From the NCBI GenBank assembly GCA_963833605.1, contig CAWHYZ010000022.1, forward strand, positions 248,001 to 312,000: a stretch of 64,000 nt of DNA, given 5' to 3'. The first letter of the stretch is position 1. Each line of letters begins with the position of its first letter. This stretch comes from JAFAXD01 sp963833605. Lineage in GTDB: Bacteria > Pseudomonadota > Alphaproteobacteria > Rhizobiales > Xanthobacteraceae. This document shows positions 17,760 to 26,479 of this stretch, piece after piece. The notes under the pieces were generated by a model. It was not told where the DNA came from. It ran no database searches and worked only from the letters and a program-made list of their open reading frames with translations. A program made the translations under genes and the position numbers.

Positions 17760-19219
17760 CCAGCATTTCGGCCGCGCGCACCCGTCCGCAGGTTTCTACG
17801 GTCACGGCGGCCCTCCTGATCGCGGCCCCGATCGTGCTCGCGCTGATCTGCCTCGCCGCACGACTCGATGTCATCACGCTCTCGCATACCGTACGCGCGA
17901 CGCTTTTGTTCGTGTTGCTGCTCGCCCTGATGGCGACCGGCATGCCGATCTCGATCGCGCTCGGCCTGTCGGTGCTGACCTACTTGTTCGTCCTGAGCGA
18001 CGTCGACCCCAAGATGGTGGGGCTGAAGCTGTTCACCAGCATCGACCGTTTCGAGATCATGGCGATCCCGTTCTTCATCCTGGCGGGAAATTTCCTCACG
18101 ACCGGCGGCGTCGCGCGCCGCATGATCGCGTTCGCCACCTCCATGATCGGGCATTGGTATGGCGGCCTCGGCCTCGCCGGCGTTCTGGCCTGCGCGCTGT
18201 TCGCCGCCATCTGCGGTTCCTCGGTCGCGACCGTTGTCGCCATCGGCTCCATCATTCTGCCGGCGATCGTCGAGCAGGGCTATCCGCCGCGCTTCGGCGC
18301 CGGCGTGATCACGACCTCGGGGGCGCTCGGCATCCTGATTCCGCCCTCGATCACGCTCGTGATCTTTGCGGTCGCGACCAGCGGCATGCAGCCGCGCGGT
18401 CCCGACGGGCACATTGTCGAGTCCGCCTCCGTCGGTCAGCTGTTCATGGCCGGAGTCATTCCGGGCCTCATGCTGGCGACGATGCTCGGCCTCACCACCT
18501 GGTATCGCGCCTGGCGCAACGACTATCCGCGCATGCAGCGGGCGAGCTGGGGCGAGTGCCTTACCGCCTTGCGCGAGAGTTTCTGGGGCCTGTTCCTGAT
18601 CCTGTTGGTGCTGGGCGGCATCTACGCCGGGCTGTTCACCCCGACGGAGGCGGCCGCCGTGGCGGCGGTCTACGCGTTTCTGATCGCGGTCTACGTCTAC
18701 AAGGAACTCACGCTGCGCGACGTTCCGCGCGTGCTGCTCAGATCGGCGGCCATGAGCGCGATGATCCTTTACATCGTGACCAATGCGGCAGTGTTCTCCT
18801 GGCTGCTCACCTCCGAACAGATCCCGCAGGCGATGGCGGAATGGATGACCGCGCAAGGTTTCGGCATGGTTGCGTTCCTGCTGGTCACCAACATCGTGCT
18901 GTTGGCAGCGGGCAATTTCATGGATCCCTCGGCCATCGTATTGATCATGGCTCCGATCCTGTTTCCCATGTCGGCGGCGCTCGGGGTACACCCGGTTCAC
19001 CTCGGTATCCTGATGACGGTCAACATGGAGGTTGGCCTCTGCCATCCACCGGTCGGCCTCAATCTCTACGTCTCCGCCGGTATCACCAAGATGGGTATCA
19101 GCGAGCTCACCATCGCGGTGCTGCCGTGGCTCGGCACCATGCTGGTCTTCCTCGCCATGGTCACCTACATCCCGGAAATTTCCCTGTGGCTGCCGCGCGT
19201 CCTGGGAATGCTTGGCTGA
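17756..19219 (+). CDS. dctM: TRAP transporter large permease, DctM family
   Basis: This 487-residue permease has about 12 hydrophobic segments. Characteristic stretches are MAIPFFILAGNFLTTGGVARRM near residue 100, CALFAAICGSSVATVVAIG, GALGILIPPSI and GLFTPTEAAAVAAVYA. It is the ion-coupled transport subunit that receives substrate from DctP. The GTG start overlaps the dctQ stop by 4 bases. Its N-terminus carries an additional hydrophobic stretch compared with a minimal DctM. Confidence 0.93.
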   Translation: MTSISAARTRPQVSTVTAALLIAAPIVLALICLAARLDVITLSHTVRATLLFVLLLALMATGMPISIALGLSVLTYLFVLSDVDPKMVGLKLFTSIDRFEIMAIPFFILAGNFLTTGGVARRMIAFATSMIGHWYGGLGLAGVLACALFAAICGSSVATVVAIGSIILPAIVEQGYPPRFGAGVITTSGALGILIPPSITLVIFAVATSGMQPRGPDGHIVESASVGQLFMAGVIPGLMLATMLGLTTWYRAWRNDYPRMQRASWGECLTALRESFWGLFLILLVLGGIYAGLFTPTEAAAVAAVYAFLIAVYVYKELTLRDVPRVLLRSAAMSAMILYIVTNAAVFSWLLTSEQIPQAMAEWMTAQGFGMVAFLLVTNIVLLAAGNFMDPSAIVLIMAPILFPMSAALGVHPVHLGILMTVNMEVGLCHPPVGLNLYVSAGITKMGISELTIAVLPWLGTMLVFLAMVTYIPEISLWLPRVLGMLG

Positions 19220-19277
19220 CCGCCGATGCGGTGCGACATGATTTGTGCCGGCAGGGTCAACGCCTAAAATCGAATGC

Positions 19278-19508
19278 ATGTCGATGCTCAAGCTGGTCTG
19301 GCGATGCGCCGTCTCGGATGGGGTTCCGCGCCGCTCGCTTTACGTGGCCGTGGTGGTGGGTACGATCCTAAATCTGATCAATCAGGGCGATGCCTTGCTG
19401 GCGGGCGCCCCGATCAATTGGGCGAAGATCGCGCTGACCTATGTCGTCCCTTACCTGGTCAGCACCTACGGGGCGGTATCGTTTCGGCTCTCGCGCCGCA
19501 TGCGCTGA
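19278..19508 (+). CDS. nrtS: NrtS-like small membrane protein
   Basis: This 76-residue protein with two predicted transmembrane helices contains VVVGTILNLINQGDALLAGAPINWAKIALTYVVPY, a pattern I associate with NrtS, a small protein described for nitrate/nitrite transport in some bacteria. I start at the ATG at 19278 rather than the GTG at 19245. It lies 58 bases after dctM on the same strand and could be on the TRAP transcript. No nitrate genes are nearby, so the transport role is taken from the family only. Confidence 0.65.
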   Translation: MSMLKLVWRCAVSDGVPRRSLYVAVVVGTILNLINQGDALLAGAPINWAKIALTYVVPYLVSTYGAVSFRLSRRMR

Positions 19509-19568
19509 ATTTGCAACCTTGCGGCCGACCTTGACCTGCGGCGGTTTGCGAGTCCACGGGCCTTGCTC

Positions 19569-21092
19569 ATGACCCACGATCCGGCCTACCCGCGCTATCC
19601 GACCATCGTGCATGCGCTCGCCAAGGCAGCCGAGCTCAATCCCGCCGCGCCCGGCCTGATGTGCCAGGAGCGGTCCCTCACCTATGGCGAATACGCCCGG
19701 GCGGTCGCCGCGCTGGCGTTTGTGTTTGCCGACCTCGGCGTCGCGCACGAGCGCATCGCATTCCTCATGACCAACAGCGCGGAGGCTGTCGTTGGGATGC
19801 TGGCCGGCATGGCGGCGCGCGCCCAGGTCTCGCCGCTCAATCCCGCCTACACGGAGCGTGAGCTCGAGCCGCTGCTGCGCGATGTCGAACCGCAGGTGCT
19901 GGTCTGCGATGGCGCGTCGATCGAGCGAGGCCGGGCCTTTGCGCAGCGGCTCGCGATCGCGCATGTCATTGTGCTCGGGCCAGGCGGATTGACGATCGAT
20001 GATTTGCTGGCGCGGTCGCCGCACGCGCTCCCGCTCCCGGAAGCGGAGGACCTCTCGGCACTGTTCTTCACCGGCGGCACGACCGGTCTGCCGAAGGGCG
20101 CCAACCACACCCACGCGAGCCTGATGGCCTATTGCTACGGCATCGTGGCGCTGTGGCCGCTGCCGCTCGACCGGGAGCGCATCCTCAACGTCGCCCCGCT
20201 GTTTCACATCTGGGGCTTCTGCTTCACGGTGGTGATGCCGGTCTATATCCGTGCGTTCATGGATTTGCTGCCGGCCTACAAGCCGGCCGCGGTGCTGGAT
20301 GAATTCCAGCGGCGCAAGATCACCACCTTTGCGGGCGGGCCGGCTGCGCTTTATCTCGGTCTGCGCGCCAACGAGAATTTTACCAAGACAGATTTTTCCA
20401 GCCTCAAGGTCTGTCTCTCGGGGGGCGCGCCGTGCCCGGAGGAACTCCTGCGCAATTGGGAGGCGGCGACCGGGTGCGTCATCCTGGAAGGATGGGGCAT
20501 GTCGGAAGGCGCGCCGATCAACTCCAATCCGCTGCATGGGGTACGCAAGATCGGCTCGGTCGGTCTCGCCCCGCCCGACACGCAGGTCGAAGTGGTCGAT
20601 CTCGAAACCGGCGAACGGGTCATGCCGACCGGCGAGCGCGGCGAAATCCGCGTGCGCGGGCCGCAATTCACCACCGGTTACCGCAATCGGCCCGAGGAGA
20701 CGCGGCAGGCGATCCGCAACGGCTGGCTCTATACCGGTGACATCGGTTACTACGACGCCGACGGCTATCTGTTCCTGGTCGACCGTAAGAAGGAGATGAT
20801 CATCGTCGGCGGGTACAACGTCTATCCGCGCGAGATCGATGAGATTTTGTTCAAGCATCCGGCGATCCTGGAAGCTGCGACGGTTGGTGTCCCGGACTCG
20901 TTCAGCGGCGAAGCCGTCAAGGCATTCGTCGTGCTGCGGCCCGGTGCAGCCCTCACGGCGAAGGAACTGCAGGATTACTGTCGCGGCGTGCTGGTGAAGT
21001 ACAAGGTTCCGACGCAGGTCGCGTTCGTCGACGCACTGCCTCGGTCCGGCGTGGGCAAGATCAACAAATTGGCACTGAAGGCGATGAGTTGA
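19569..21092 (+). CDS. AMP-forming acyl-CoA synthetase/ligase
   Basis: This 507-residue ANL-superfamily enzyme activates a carboxylic acid to acyl-AMP and then acyl-CoA. Visible motifs are the P-loop FFTGGTTGLPKG near residue 170, GWGMSEGAP near 310, YTGDIGYYDADGYLFLVDRKKEMI near 400 (hinge), and the C-terminal catalytic lysine in SGVGKINK. The frame also allows TTG at 19563, but ATG at 19569 is simpler. The compact length and motif order resemble short- or medium-chain or aromatic acid ligases. It may activate the acid imported by the preceding TRAP system, but this is inference. Confidence 0.92.
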   Translation: MTHDPAYPRYPTIVHALAKAAELNPAAPGLMCQERSLTYGEYARAVAALAFVFADLGVAHERIAFLMTNSAEAVVGMLAGMAARAQVSPLNPAYTERELEPLLRDVEPQVLVCDGASIERGRAFAQRLAIAHVIVLGPGGLTIDDLLARSPHALPLPEAEDLSALFFTGGTTGLPKGANHTHASLMAYCYGIVALWPLPLDRERILNVAPLFHIWGFCFTVVMPVYIRAFMDLLPAYKPAAVLDEFQRRKITTFAGGPAALYLGLRANENFTKTDFSSLKVCLSGGAPCPEELLRNWEAATGCVILEGWGMSEGAPINSNPLHGVRKIGSVGLAPPDTQVEVVDLETGERVMPTGERGEIRVRGPQFTTGYRNRPEETRQAIRNGWLYTGDIGYYDADGYLFLVDRKKEMIIVGGYNVYPREIDEILFKHPAILEAATVGVPDSFSGEAVKAFVVLRPGAALTAKELQDYCRGVLVKYKVPTQVAFVDALPRSGVGKINKLALKAMS

Positions 21093-21100
21093 TCGATACG

Positions 21101-21194
21101 TAGGATGGGTTGGAAGCGAAACCCATCGGCGATCCTTCTGTTTTGTGAGAATGATGGGTTTCGGCGCGAACGCGCCTCAACCCATCCTACGTCG
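21101..21194. repeat. GGATGGGTT palindromic intergenic repeat, copy 1
   Basis: The element begins TAGGATGGGTTGGAAGCGAAACCCATC, has a centre of about 25 bases, and ends GATGGGTTTCGGCG then CAACCCATCCTACG. The two ends are inverted repeats and each arm holds a smaller palindrome (ATGGGTT/AACCCAT). A second copy lies at 57876-57960. It sits between the acyl-CoA synthetase and the convergent DUF2783 gene, where it may also act as a bidirectional terminator. Confidence 0.75.
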
Positions 21195-21204
21195 CAATGA
21201 TGGA

Positions 21205-21537
21205 TCAGCTCGTCAGCGCCCCCGGAATGGTCGGTACCGGCTTGACCTCGATGATCTTGCGTAGCGAGTCGAGGGCGCCACCGACCTGGAAGACCTTGCC
21301 CTCCGGGCTCGGCACGCCAAGCTTGGGCGCCTCGGGATACTCCTTGAGCGCTTGGCGAACCGCGGCGATCGCTTCGTAGACCACCATGTCGTCGCCGATG
21401 TGGTTGGCAAGGAGGAGCGCAAACGCCGCAAGCGCGCTGTGCGCAGCGCGCTCGTCGAGCCCATCTGCCAGCGAGATGATCGCTTCATACACGTCGTCGG
21501 AGGCGGAGAAGCGTAAGTTAGAGTGCAGGGTGGTCAT
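21205..21537 (-). CDS. DUF2783-type small protein
   Basis: This 110-residue protein has a DUF2783-like core, LADGLDERAAHSALAAFALLLANHIGDDMVVYEAI, between residues 20 and 60. Such small proteins are usually encoded next to aromatic flavin hydroxylases, as here: the hydroxylase gene is the next one upstream on the same strand. The protein is longer than the roughly 65-75 residues usual for the family, with a C-terminal extension ending PTIPGALTS. An AGGAGG site at 21543-21548 precedes the ATG. The molecular role is unknown; a partner or stabiliser of the hydroxylase is a guess from context. Confidence 0.7.
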   Translation of the reverse strand: MTTLHSNLRFSASDDVYEAIISLADGLDERAAHSALAAFALLLANHIGDDMVVYEAIAAVRQALKEYPEAPKLGVPSPEGKVFQVGGALDSLRKIIEVKPVPTIPGALTS

Positions 21538-21579
21538 AAAGAGCCTCCTACCCAAGCGATCGTACACGGCACGGCGTGA

Positions 21580-21723
21580 ACCTCTCCCCGCTTGCGGGGA
21601 GAGGTCGCGAGCGAAGCGAGCGGGTGAGGGGGCATCGCCCGAGTCCGAGCGCATGGTCGAGTCCCCCTCACCCGATTTCTCGCTGCGCTCGAAATCGACC
21701 TCTCCCCGCAAGCGGGGAGAGGT
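21580..21723. repeat. CCTCTCCCCGC intergenic mosaic repeat
   Basis: Both ends carry the palindrome CCTCTCCCCGC-TTG-CGGGGAGAGG or its mirror (21581-21605 and 21700-21723). The interior has GAGCGAAGCGAGCGGGTGAGGGG against CCCCTCACCCG...CGCTGCGCTC, again inverted. The whole unit can fold into one long cruciform. It separates the DUF2783 gene from the hydroxylase gene on the same strand, so it may modulate their joint transcript. A related unit lies at 52905-53020. Confidence 0.75.
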
Positions 21724-21795
21724 GACCCTGGGCGATGCTGCGCGTTCTCGATGCGCATTTGAACTTCCTCGATGCGCGTGTGTGATCGCTTTTCT

Positions 21796-23550
21796 TCATG
21801 AGCTTTCCCCGAGCGAACGGCGCACGGCGCGCCGCACCGTATCGGGATGCCAGGCGCGCCAGCGCGCACTGACATGCTGGTCGGGACGAAACAGGTAGGC
21901 GGCGCCTGGCGTGAGGTCGTAACGCTTGCGCACGAGGCCGGTCCGGTCGTGCAGGGTCGCGATGTTGTTGATGGCCGGATCTGCCTGACCGAGCACGATC
22001 AACGGCTCGACCGGAACCGGGTCGCGCGCCAATTCCTCAAGCTCGGCGATGACGTCCGTACCGAGCCGATCGCGTCCCTCGGCATAGACCATGAGCTGGA
22101 ACGCGCCGTTGAGATAATGTACGAACCAGTCCTCGCCGCCGGCGCGCCCATCGACCGGCGCGTCGACGGCGGCGTTGCCCGGCGTGATCGCTGTGTCCCA
22201 ATTGTCAGAATCGGGCGTGAGCAGCCACGAGCCGCGCAGGTTGGGGGCAACCGAGAGGCGCCCGGTGTTGATCAGCACCTTGGCGAATGGGTGCCGCGGC
22301 GCCAGTGCCAGTACTGCGTTGCGCACGGCGAGCGAGTGCGGGCTGGTCGGATTGAGAAACTCGGCAGCACGGCGCGAGAGCCGCATGTTCTCGTCGGCCA
22401 CGGGCGCGCGCTCGTCATGATAACTGTCGATCAGCCGCTCCGGCGCCGTGCCCTTGGCCACGTGGGCCAGTTTCCAGCCGATGTTGTCCACGTCCTGTAT
22501 GGCGGAGTTTCCGCCCCTCCCGCCCCCGAACGGGGAGAGCTGATGCGCAGCATCGCCCGCGAACAACACGCGACCAACCCGGAAATTCGGCACGCGACGG
22601 ACCTCGAACGAATAGATGCTGGCGAATTGGGTTTCGAACGGAACGCCGGGGCCGAACATGGTCTCCAGCCGCTTGTTCACCTTCTCCGGCCTGGCTTCTT
22701 CGACCGGATCGTCGTTGGGGCCGAGTTGCCAATCCACGCGCCAGATCGAATCCGGCTGCTGGTGCATGAGCGAGATGTTGCTCTTGTCGAAGGTCGGGTC
22801 GAACCAGAACATGCGCTGCGGCGGGAACTTGAACACCATCTTCACGTCACAGATCACGAAATTCTCGACGAACTTGTCGCCTTCGAACGGGACGCCGAGT
22901 GCCCGGCGCACGGTCGAGCGCACGCCGTCACAAGCGATGACCCAATCCGCCTCTAAGGTGTAGGGACCCTCCGGCGTTTCGACGTTCAGGCGCACCCGGT
23001 TCGGGTTTTGATCGATTGCAACGACGCGGCTCGACCAGCGCAGATCCACATGGGCGAACTCGGTCGCACGTTCGACCAGCATCGCTTCCACGTAGTACTG
23101 CGGCAGGCACAGGAATGCCTGATACTTCTCCTTGCCTTCCGCCGAGAGATCGAACGAATAGAGCAGCTTGTCTTGGATCAGCGTGTTACCCTTGGACCAG
23201 GAAATCCCCTTCGGAATCATGCGCTCGGCGATGCCGAGCCGGGTCGCAATCTCCATCGTGCGTTTGCCTTGGGCGATCGACCTGCTGCCGAGGCTTACGG
23301 TGTTGTTGTCATCGAGCAGTACGCAAGGAATGCCGCGTACGCCGAGGTCCGCCGCGAGCGTAAGCCCGGCGAGGCCGCCGCCGATGATCACGATCTGATG
23401 TCGCCCGATACGGTTTTCGCGCAACTCGGCTGGCGTGCGAAACGGATAGATCGGATATTCGAACTCGCCCGACCTGAGCGCCCCGCCGGGCCGTTGACGC
23501 AGGCCGGCGATTTCAGCCCGGTACTCAGTATAGGTTGCGTCTTCCGCCAT
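21796..23550 (-). CDS. FAD-dependent aromatic-ring monooxygenase (PheA/TfdB/MhpA type)
   Basis: Class A flavin hydroxylases add an OH group to a phenolic ring using NAD(P)H and O2. The 584-residue protein has the Rossmann motif IVIIGGGLAGLTLAADL near residue 55, the DG motif ADWVIACDGVRSTVRRALG near 200, and the GD motif VLFAGDAAHQLSPFGGRGGNS-like segment near 335. A thioredoxin-fold C-terminal domain follows. I start at 23550 (MAEDATYT); the frame extends to 23649 without support. It probably works with the downstream DUF2783 protein. The substrate is unknown. Confidence 0.9.
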   Translation of the reverse strand: MAEDATYTEYRAEIAGLRQRPGGALRSGEFEYPIYPFRTPAELRENRIGRHQIVIIGGGLAGLTLAADLGVRGIPCVLLDDNNTVSLGSRSIAQGKRTMEIATRLGIAERMIPKGISWSKGNTLIQDKLLYSFDLSAEGKEKYQAFLCLPQYYVEAMLVERATEFAHVDLRWSSRVVAIDQNPNRVRLNVETPEGPYTLEADWVIACDGVRSTVRRALGVPFEGDKFVENFVICDVKMVFKFPPQRMFWFDPTFDKSNISLMHQQPDSIWRVDWQLGPNDDPVEEARPEKVNKRLETMFGPGVPFETQFASIYSFEVRRVPNFRVGRVLFAGDAAHQLSPFGGGRGGNSAIQDVDNIGWKLAHVAKGTAPERLIDSYHDERAPVADENMRLSRRAAEFLNPTSPHSLAVRNAVLALAPRHPFAKVLINTGRLSVAPNLRGSWLLTPDSDNWDTAITPGNAAVDAPVDGRAGGEDWFVHYLNGAFQLMVYAEGRDRLGTDVIAELEELARDPVPVEPLIVLGQADPAINNIATLHDRTGLVRKRYDLTPGAAYLFRPDQHVSARWRAWHPDTVRRAVRRSLGESS

Positions 23551-23699
23551 CTGATGACTTTCTGTGCGCGTCTCTTCGCGCGTAGTTTGCTTCGATCGTA
23601 TCAACGGGTTTTCGCGCCCGTCCAGGGCGCCCGCGAAAGCCCAGGTCACTCATGTGTGTGACAGCGCGAGGCACACACACGAGCCGCAGAGCCGAGCCT

Positions 23700-23825
23700 A
23701 AATGCAAAGCGCCCCGGGGGCTGGTGGCTCCCGAGGCGCAATGAGCAACGTTGGCAAAGTGACATACGTGTTGCTTATTATTTGTCAAGCGCAGAGTTTT
23801 TGTCGGCCTCCGATCAGTTTTTGCA
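23700..23825 (-). ncRNA. Candidate small RNA unit, copy 1 of a duplicated element
   Basis: Read on the minus strand, the unit has TTGACA (23788-23783), a 16-17 base spacer and TATGTC/ATGTCA as a possible -10, then about 20 bases, then a GC stem (GCGCCTCGGGAGCC...CCCGGGGCGC, 23737-23707) followed by CTTTGCATTT. That is the layout of a short transcript ending at an intrinsic terminator. Bases 23733-23792 are identical to 23979-24038 and the next 33 bases match with three differences. The stem sequences differ between copies yet remain paired. The T-run is weaker in this copy. Confidence 0.4.
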
Positions 23826-23949
23826 ATCAACCTCACTCCCATGCGACCCAGTACTCTGCACCGAAGCGGGTAGTCCGGGATTACTGGATCACCCGCATGC
23901 GCGGGTGATGACCCCCGGGGTTTGCCGTGCCTCATTCCCGCTTTCTGAA

Positions 23950-24071
23950 AACAAAACGCCCCGCGGCCGGCAGGCTGCGAGGCGCAATGAGCAACGTTGG
24001 CAAAGTGACATACGTGTTGCTTATTATTTGTCAAGCGCGGAGTTTTTATCGGCCTCCGAACAGTTTTTGCA
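23950..24071 (-). ncRNA. Candidate small RNA unit, copy 2 of a duplicated element
   Basis: This copy has the same minus-strand order as the first: TTGACA (24034-24029), an identical spacer and -10 region, an identical CAACGTTGCTCATTGCGCCTCG segment, then a stem (CGCCTCGCAGCC...GGCCGCGGGGCG) and a better T-tract, TTTTGTTTTC. Stem bases that differ from copy 1 change on both sides, CGGG/CCCG in one and CGC/GCG in the other, so pairing is kept. The expected transcript is about 50-60 bases. Expression is untested. Confidence 0.42.
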
Positions 24072-24272
24072 TTGGCGGTGCGATCGACCAGACAACGCCC
24101 GCCGCCCTCGTCCCGAGGAGCTCGCGTCCTTCGATCAGCGACCTGATCCTGAGGAGGCTCGCCCGCCAGGGCGAGGCGTCTCGAAGGATGAGGTCGGTCC
24201 CTCAGGATGAGAGCGACGCGTCATCCTGCCTGGCGGACGCTAACACCGCCGCGGGTCGGAACGACGCACCGA

Positions 24273-25388
24273 CTAGGTACCGAGACGATAAACCGCGGCA
24301 GCGTTGCCGTAAAACAATGCATCTCGCTGCGCGGCCGTCATCTTGAATTTGAAGGCGTGGTTTGGGTCGTCGTAGTCCCAATGCGGGTAGTCGGTCGAGA
24401 ACAACAGACGGTCCCAGCCGATCCAGTCGATCGTTTCCTTGAGATGCTCCGGATTGGCCGGCTCTTCGATCGGCTGTGTGGTGTACCAGATATTCTGGCG
24501 GATATATTCGGACGGCGGTCGGGTGAGGTGCGGGACCTCATCGCGCATGCGCTCCCACAGCCGGTCGAGGCGCCAACAGAGCGACGGCACCCAGACGAAA
24601 CCCAATTCCACCAGCACGACCCGCAGCTTTGGAAAGCGCTCGAACACACCCTCCATGACCAGGCTGGTGACGACCGCTTCCATGCTCGGCGCATTGGCAT
24701 AGTGATGCTCGTAGTAGAACGATGGCCAGCCGCCGGCTGTGATGGCTTGGCCGGAATAGCCGCCGATATGCATGCCGATCGCGATGTCGGCAGCTTGCGC
24801 GGCCGCAAACACCGGCCAGTAGCGGCGGTGGCCGAGCGGTTCCGCCGCGAACGAGGCGGTGGTGATCTGCACGAAATGCGGATCGCCGGCGCGCCGCTCG
24901 ATTTCGGCGGCGGCCGCTTCCGGAAAGTCCTGTGGGACGTAGATCGAGGCTTTCAGGCGCGGCTCAGGCTCGGCCCAGGCATGCAACTGCCAGTCGTTGA
25001 TCGCCGCGCACAAGGCGGCGCCAAAATCGAGATTGCGCTGGTCGTAGCCGCCGATCCGCAGCGGATGCAGGATGCCGTGAATGATGTTGTTGGCGTCGAG
25101 GTGCTGCGCCCGCATGAAGTCGAGATCGGAGGCAGGCGGACCGCCGCCCGGCGGCCAGGCGTCGCGGCGCGCCGTATTGGGCTGCATGCGCGGGTAGGGC
25201 AGATAGGTGGAAAGGCCCTGGCGCACCAGGCTGCCGTAGGTGTCGTAATGCTTCCACCAGCGCTCCGACATGAAGGGCTTGAGGTCGGCCTTCGATTTGA
25301 GCGACGGATGAATGTCGCAATCGATGATGCCGAGCTTCGCGGACGCGTTGGTGTCGGCGAGGTCCCGCTTGCGGGTGTGGACGTTCAT
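24273..25388 (-). CDS. Amidohydrolase family 2 metalloenzyme
   Basis: This 371-residue ACMSD-like TIM-barrel enzyme (Amidohydrolase_2) shows the metal motif IDCDIHPS near residue 23, a central His in IGMHIGG near 205, an AH-type helix region, and the STDYPHWDYDDP motif near 335 with the catalytic Asp. Members hydrolyse or decarboxylate cyclic or aromatic acids with a Zn or Mn ion. It overlaps the preceding paralogue by 4 bases (ATGA), and the two share their overall layout, so they probably arose by duplication and may form a hetero-oligomer or act in sequence. Confidence 0.9.
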   Translation of the reverse strand: MNVHTRKRDLADTNASAKLGIIDCDIHPSLKSKADLKPFMSERWWKHYDTYGSLVRQGLSTYLPYPRMQPNTARRDAWPPGGGPPASDLDFMRAQHLDANNIIHGILHPLRIGGYDQRNLDFGAALCAAINDWQLHAWAEPEPRLKASIYVPQDFPEAAAAEIERRAGDPHFVQITTASFAAEPLGHRRYWPVFAAAQAADIAIGMHIGGYSGQAITAGGWPSFYYEHHYANAPSMEAVVTSLVMEGVFERFPKLRVVLVELGFVWVPSLCWRLDRLWERMRDEVPHLTRPPSEYIRQNIWYTTQPIEEPANPEHLKETIDWIGWDRLLFSTDYPHWDYDDPNHAFKFKMTAAQRDALFYGNAAAVYRLGT

Positions 25389-26479
25389 CGCACCAGCTCC
25401 TGCTGTTTTGGTTGCGCCGGTTCGTGCAGCCGCGCGTAGGTGGCGAGCGGATTGTCGATCATGACTTTCTGCTTGAGCCGCTCCGGAAATCCATTTGGAA
25501 ACGCATCGGTTCCGTCGAACTGCCAGTGCGGGTAGTCGGTGGAGAACAGGATCAGATCGTCACAGCCGATCTGATCGATGACGCGTTCCATGTGCTTGCC
25601 GTCGGGTGGCGCGTCCGCCGGTTGCAGGGTGAAGCGCACGTGATTGCGGATGATCTGCGAGGGCGCCTCCTTGACCCACGGCACCTCTCGCCGCACGCCG
25701 CGCCAGATCTTGTCGATGCGCCAGCAGTAGCCGGGAAGCCAGGTAAAGCCCGCCTCGATCAGCACAACCTTGAGGGCGGGGAATTTCTGGAACACACCCT
25801 CGGTGATCAGGCTCAACAGTTCCTGCTTGAAGGCTGGCGCATTCGACGCATATTCCTCGATGAAATACGACGGCCATCCGGCGTTGGACGGCGCAAACCG
25901 GTAACTCGAGCCGGCGTGGAAACCGATCGGCAGATTGTGGCGCTCCGCCGCTTCGTAGATCGGCCAGAAATAACGCCGGCCAACCGGCATTTCGGTATTC
26001 GCCAGCATCAAGACCTGCACGAAGCGCGGGTCGGCAGCGCAACGCTCGATCTCCTGGGCCGCCTGCTGCGGGCTCTGCGTCGGCACCATGATGGACGCAC
26101 GCAGACGTGGCTCGCGGTCCAGCCATTCCTTGGCGACCCAATCATTCACCGCACGGCACAGCACGGCCGCCATGTCCTCGTTGAACATGACTTGCGCGGC
26201 GTAAAGGACGTTGCAGATGGCGTAGCGCACACCGAAGGCATCGAGCGTCTGGGTGCGCAACAGCGCAAGGTCGCTGCCCGGCAGCCCGGTCTTGGGCCGA
26301 AAATCCTCCCGCACCGACAGCGGTGCGTTCGGCGGGTAACTCGTCATGTGCAAGGTGAGGCGCTCGGTTCCGCGCGTGATCAAATGCTCGCGCCAATACT
26401 CGTCCATATAGGGAAGCAGCGCGCGCATGTCCGGCACCGCCGGATGGATATCGCAATCAATCGCGCCTTGATATTGCAT
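25385..26479 (-). CDS. Amidohydrolase family 2 metalloenzyme, paralogue
   Basis: This 364-residue enzyme is related along its length to the protein encoded just downstream, with IDCDIHPAVPDM at the N-terminus, IGFHAGSSYR in the middle and FSTDYPHWQFDG near 320. The ATG at 26479 has GAGGAG about 8 bases upstream on its strand; the frame reaches 26512 but that start is unsupported. It is the first gene of a two-gene operon and is divergent from a third, more distant amidohydrolase at 26606. The substrate is unknown, probably an aromatic or ring-cleavage acid. Confidence 0.9.
   Translation of the reverse strand: MQYQGAIDCDIHPAVPDMRALLPYMDEYWREHLITRGTERLTLHMTSYPPNAPLSVREDFRPKTGLPGSDLALLRTQTLDAFGVRYAICNVLYAAQVMFNEDMAAVLCRAVNDWVAKEWLDREPRLRASIMVPTQSPQQAAQEIERCAADPRFVQVLMLANTEMPVGRRYFWPIYEAAERHNLPIGFHAGSSYRFAPSNAGWPSYFIEEYASNAPAFKQELLSLITEGVFQKFPALKVVLIEAGFTWLPGYCWRIDKIWRGVRREVPWVKEAPSQIIRNHVRFTLQPADAPPDGKHMERVIDQIGCDDLILFSTDYPHWQFDGTDAFPNGFPERLKQKVMIDNPLATYARLHEPAQPKQQELVR

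Larger units (their letters stand above)
23551..24272. other. Gene-free 722-bp interval rich in repeats
   Basis: No convincing protein gene lies here. The interval holds two copies of a 60-bp element with flanking similarity (annotated separately), a GGATCACCCGC-ATGC-GCGGGTGATGA palindrome at 23886-23911, and, from about 24105 to 24235, a CCTGAGGAG / TCGAAGGATGAGG mosaic repeat of the kind scattered in rhizobial genomes. The minus-strand open frame across it repeats the same short peptide twice because of the DNA duplication and looks spurious. Confidence 0.7.

Noticed and set aside
17648..19291. A 547-codon minus-strand frame opposite dctM
   Set aside because: It is a shadow of the large permease, with charged low-complexity sequence.
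23525..24034. A minus-strand frame with the peptide TNNKQHVCHFANVAHCAS occurring twice
   Set aside because: The repeat comes from the duplicated DNA element and the frame runs through structured noncoding sequence and palindromes.
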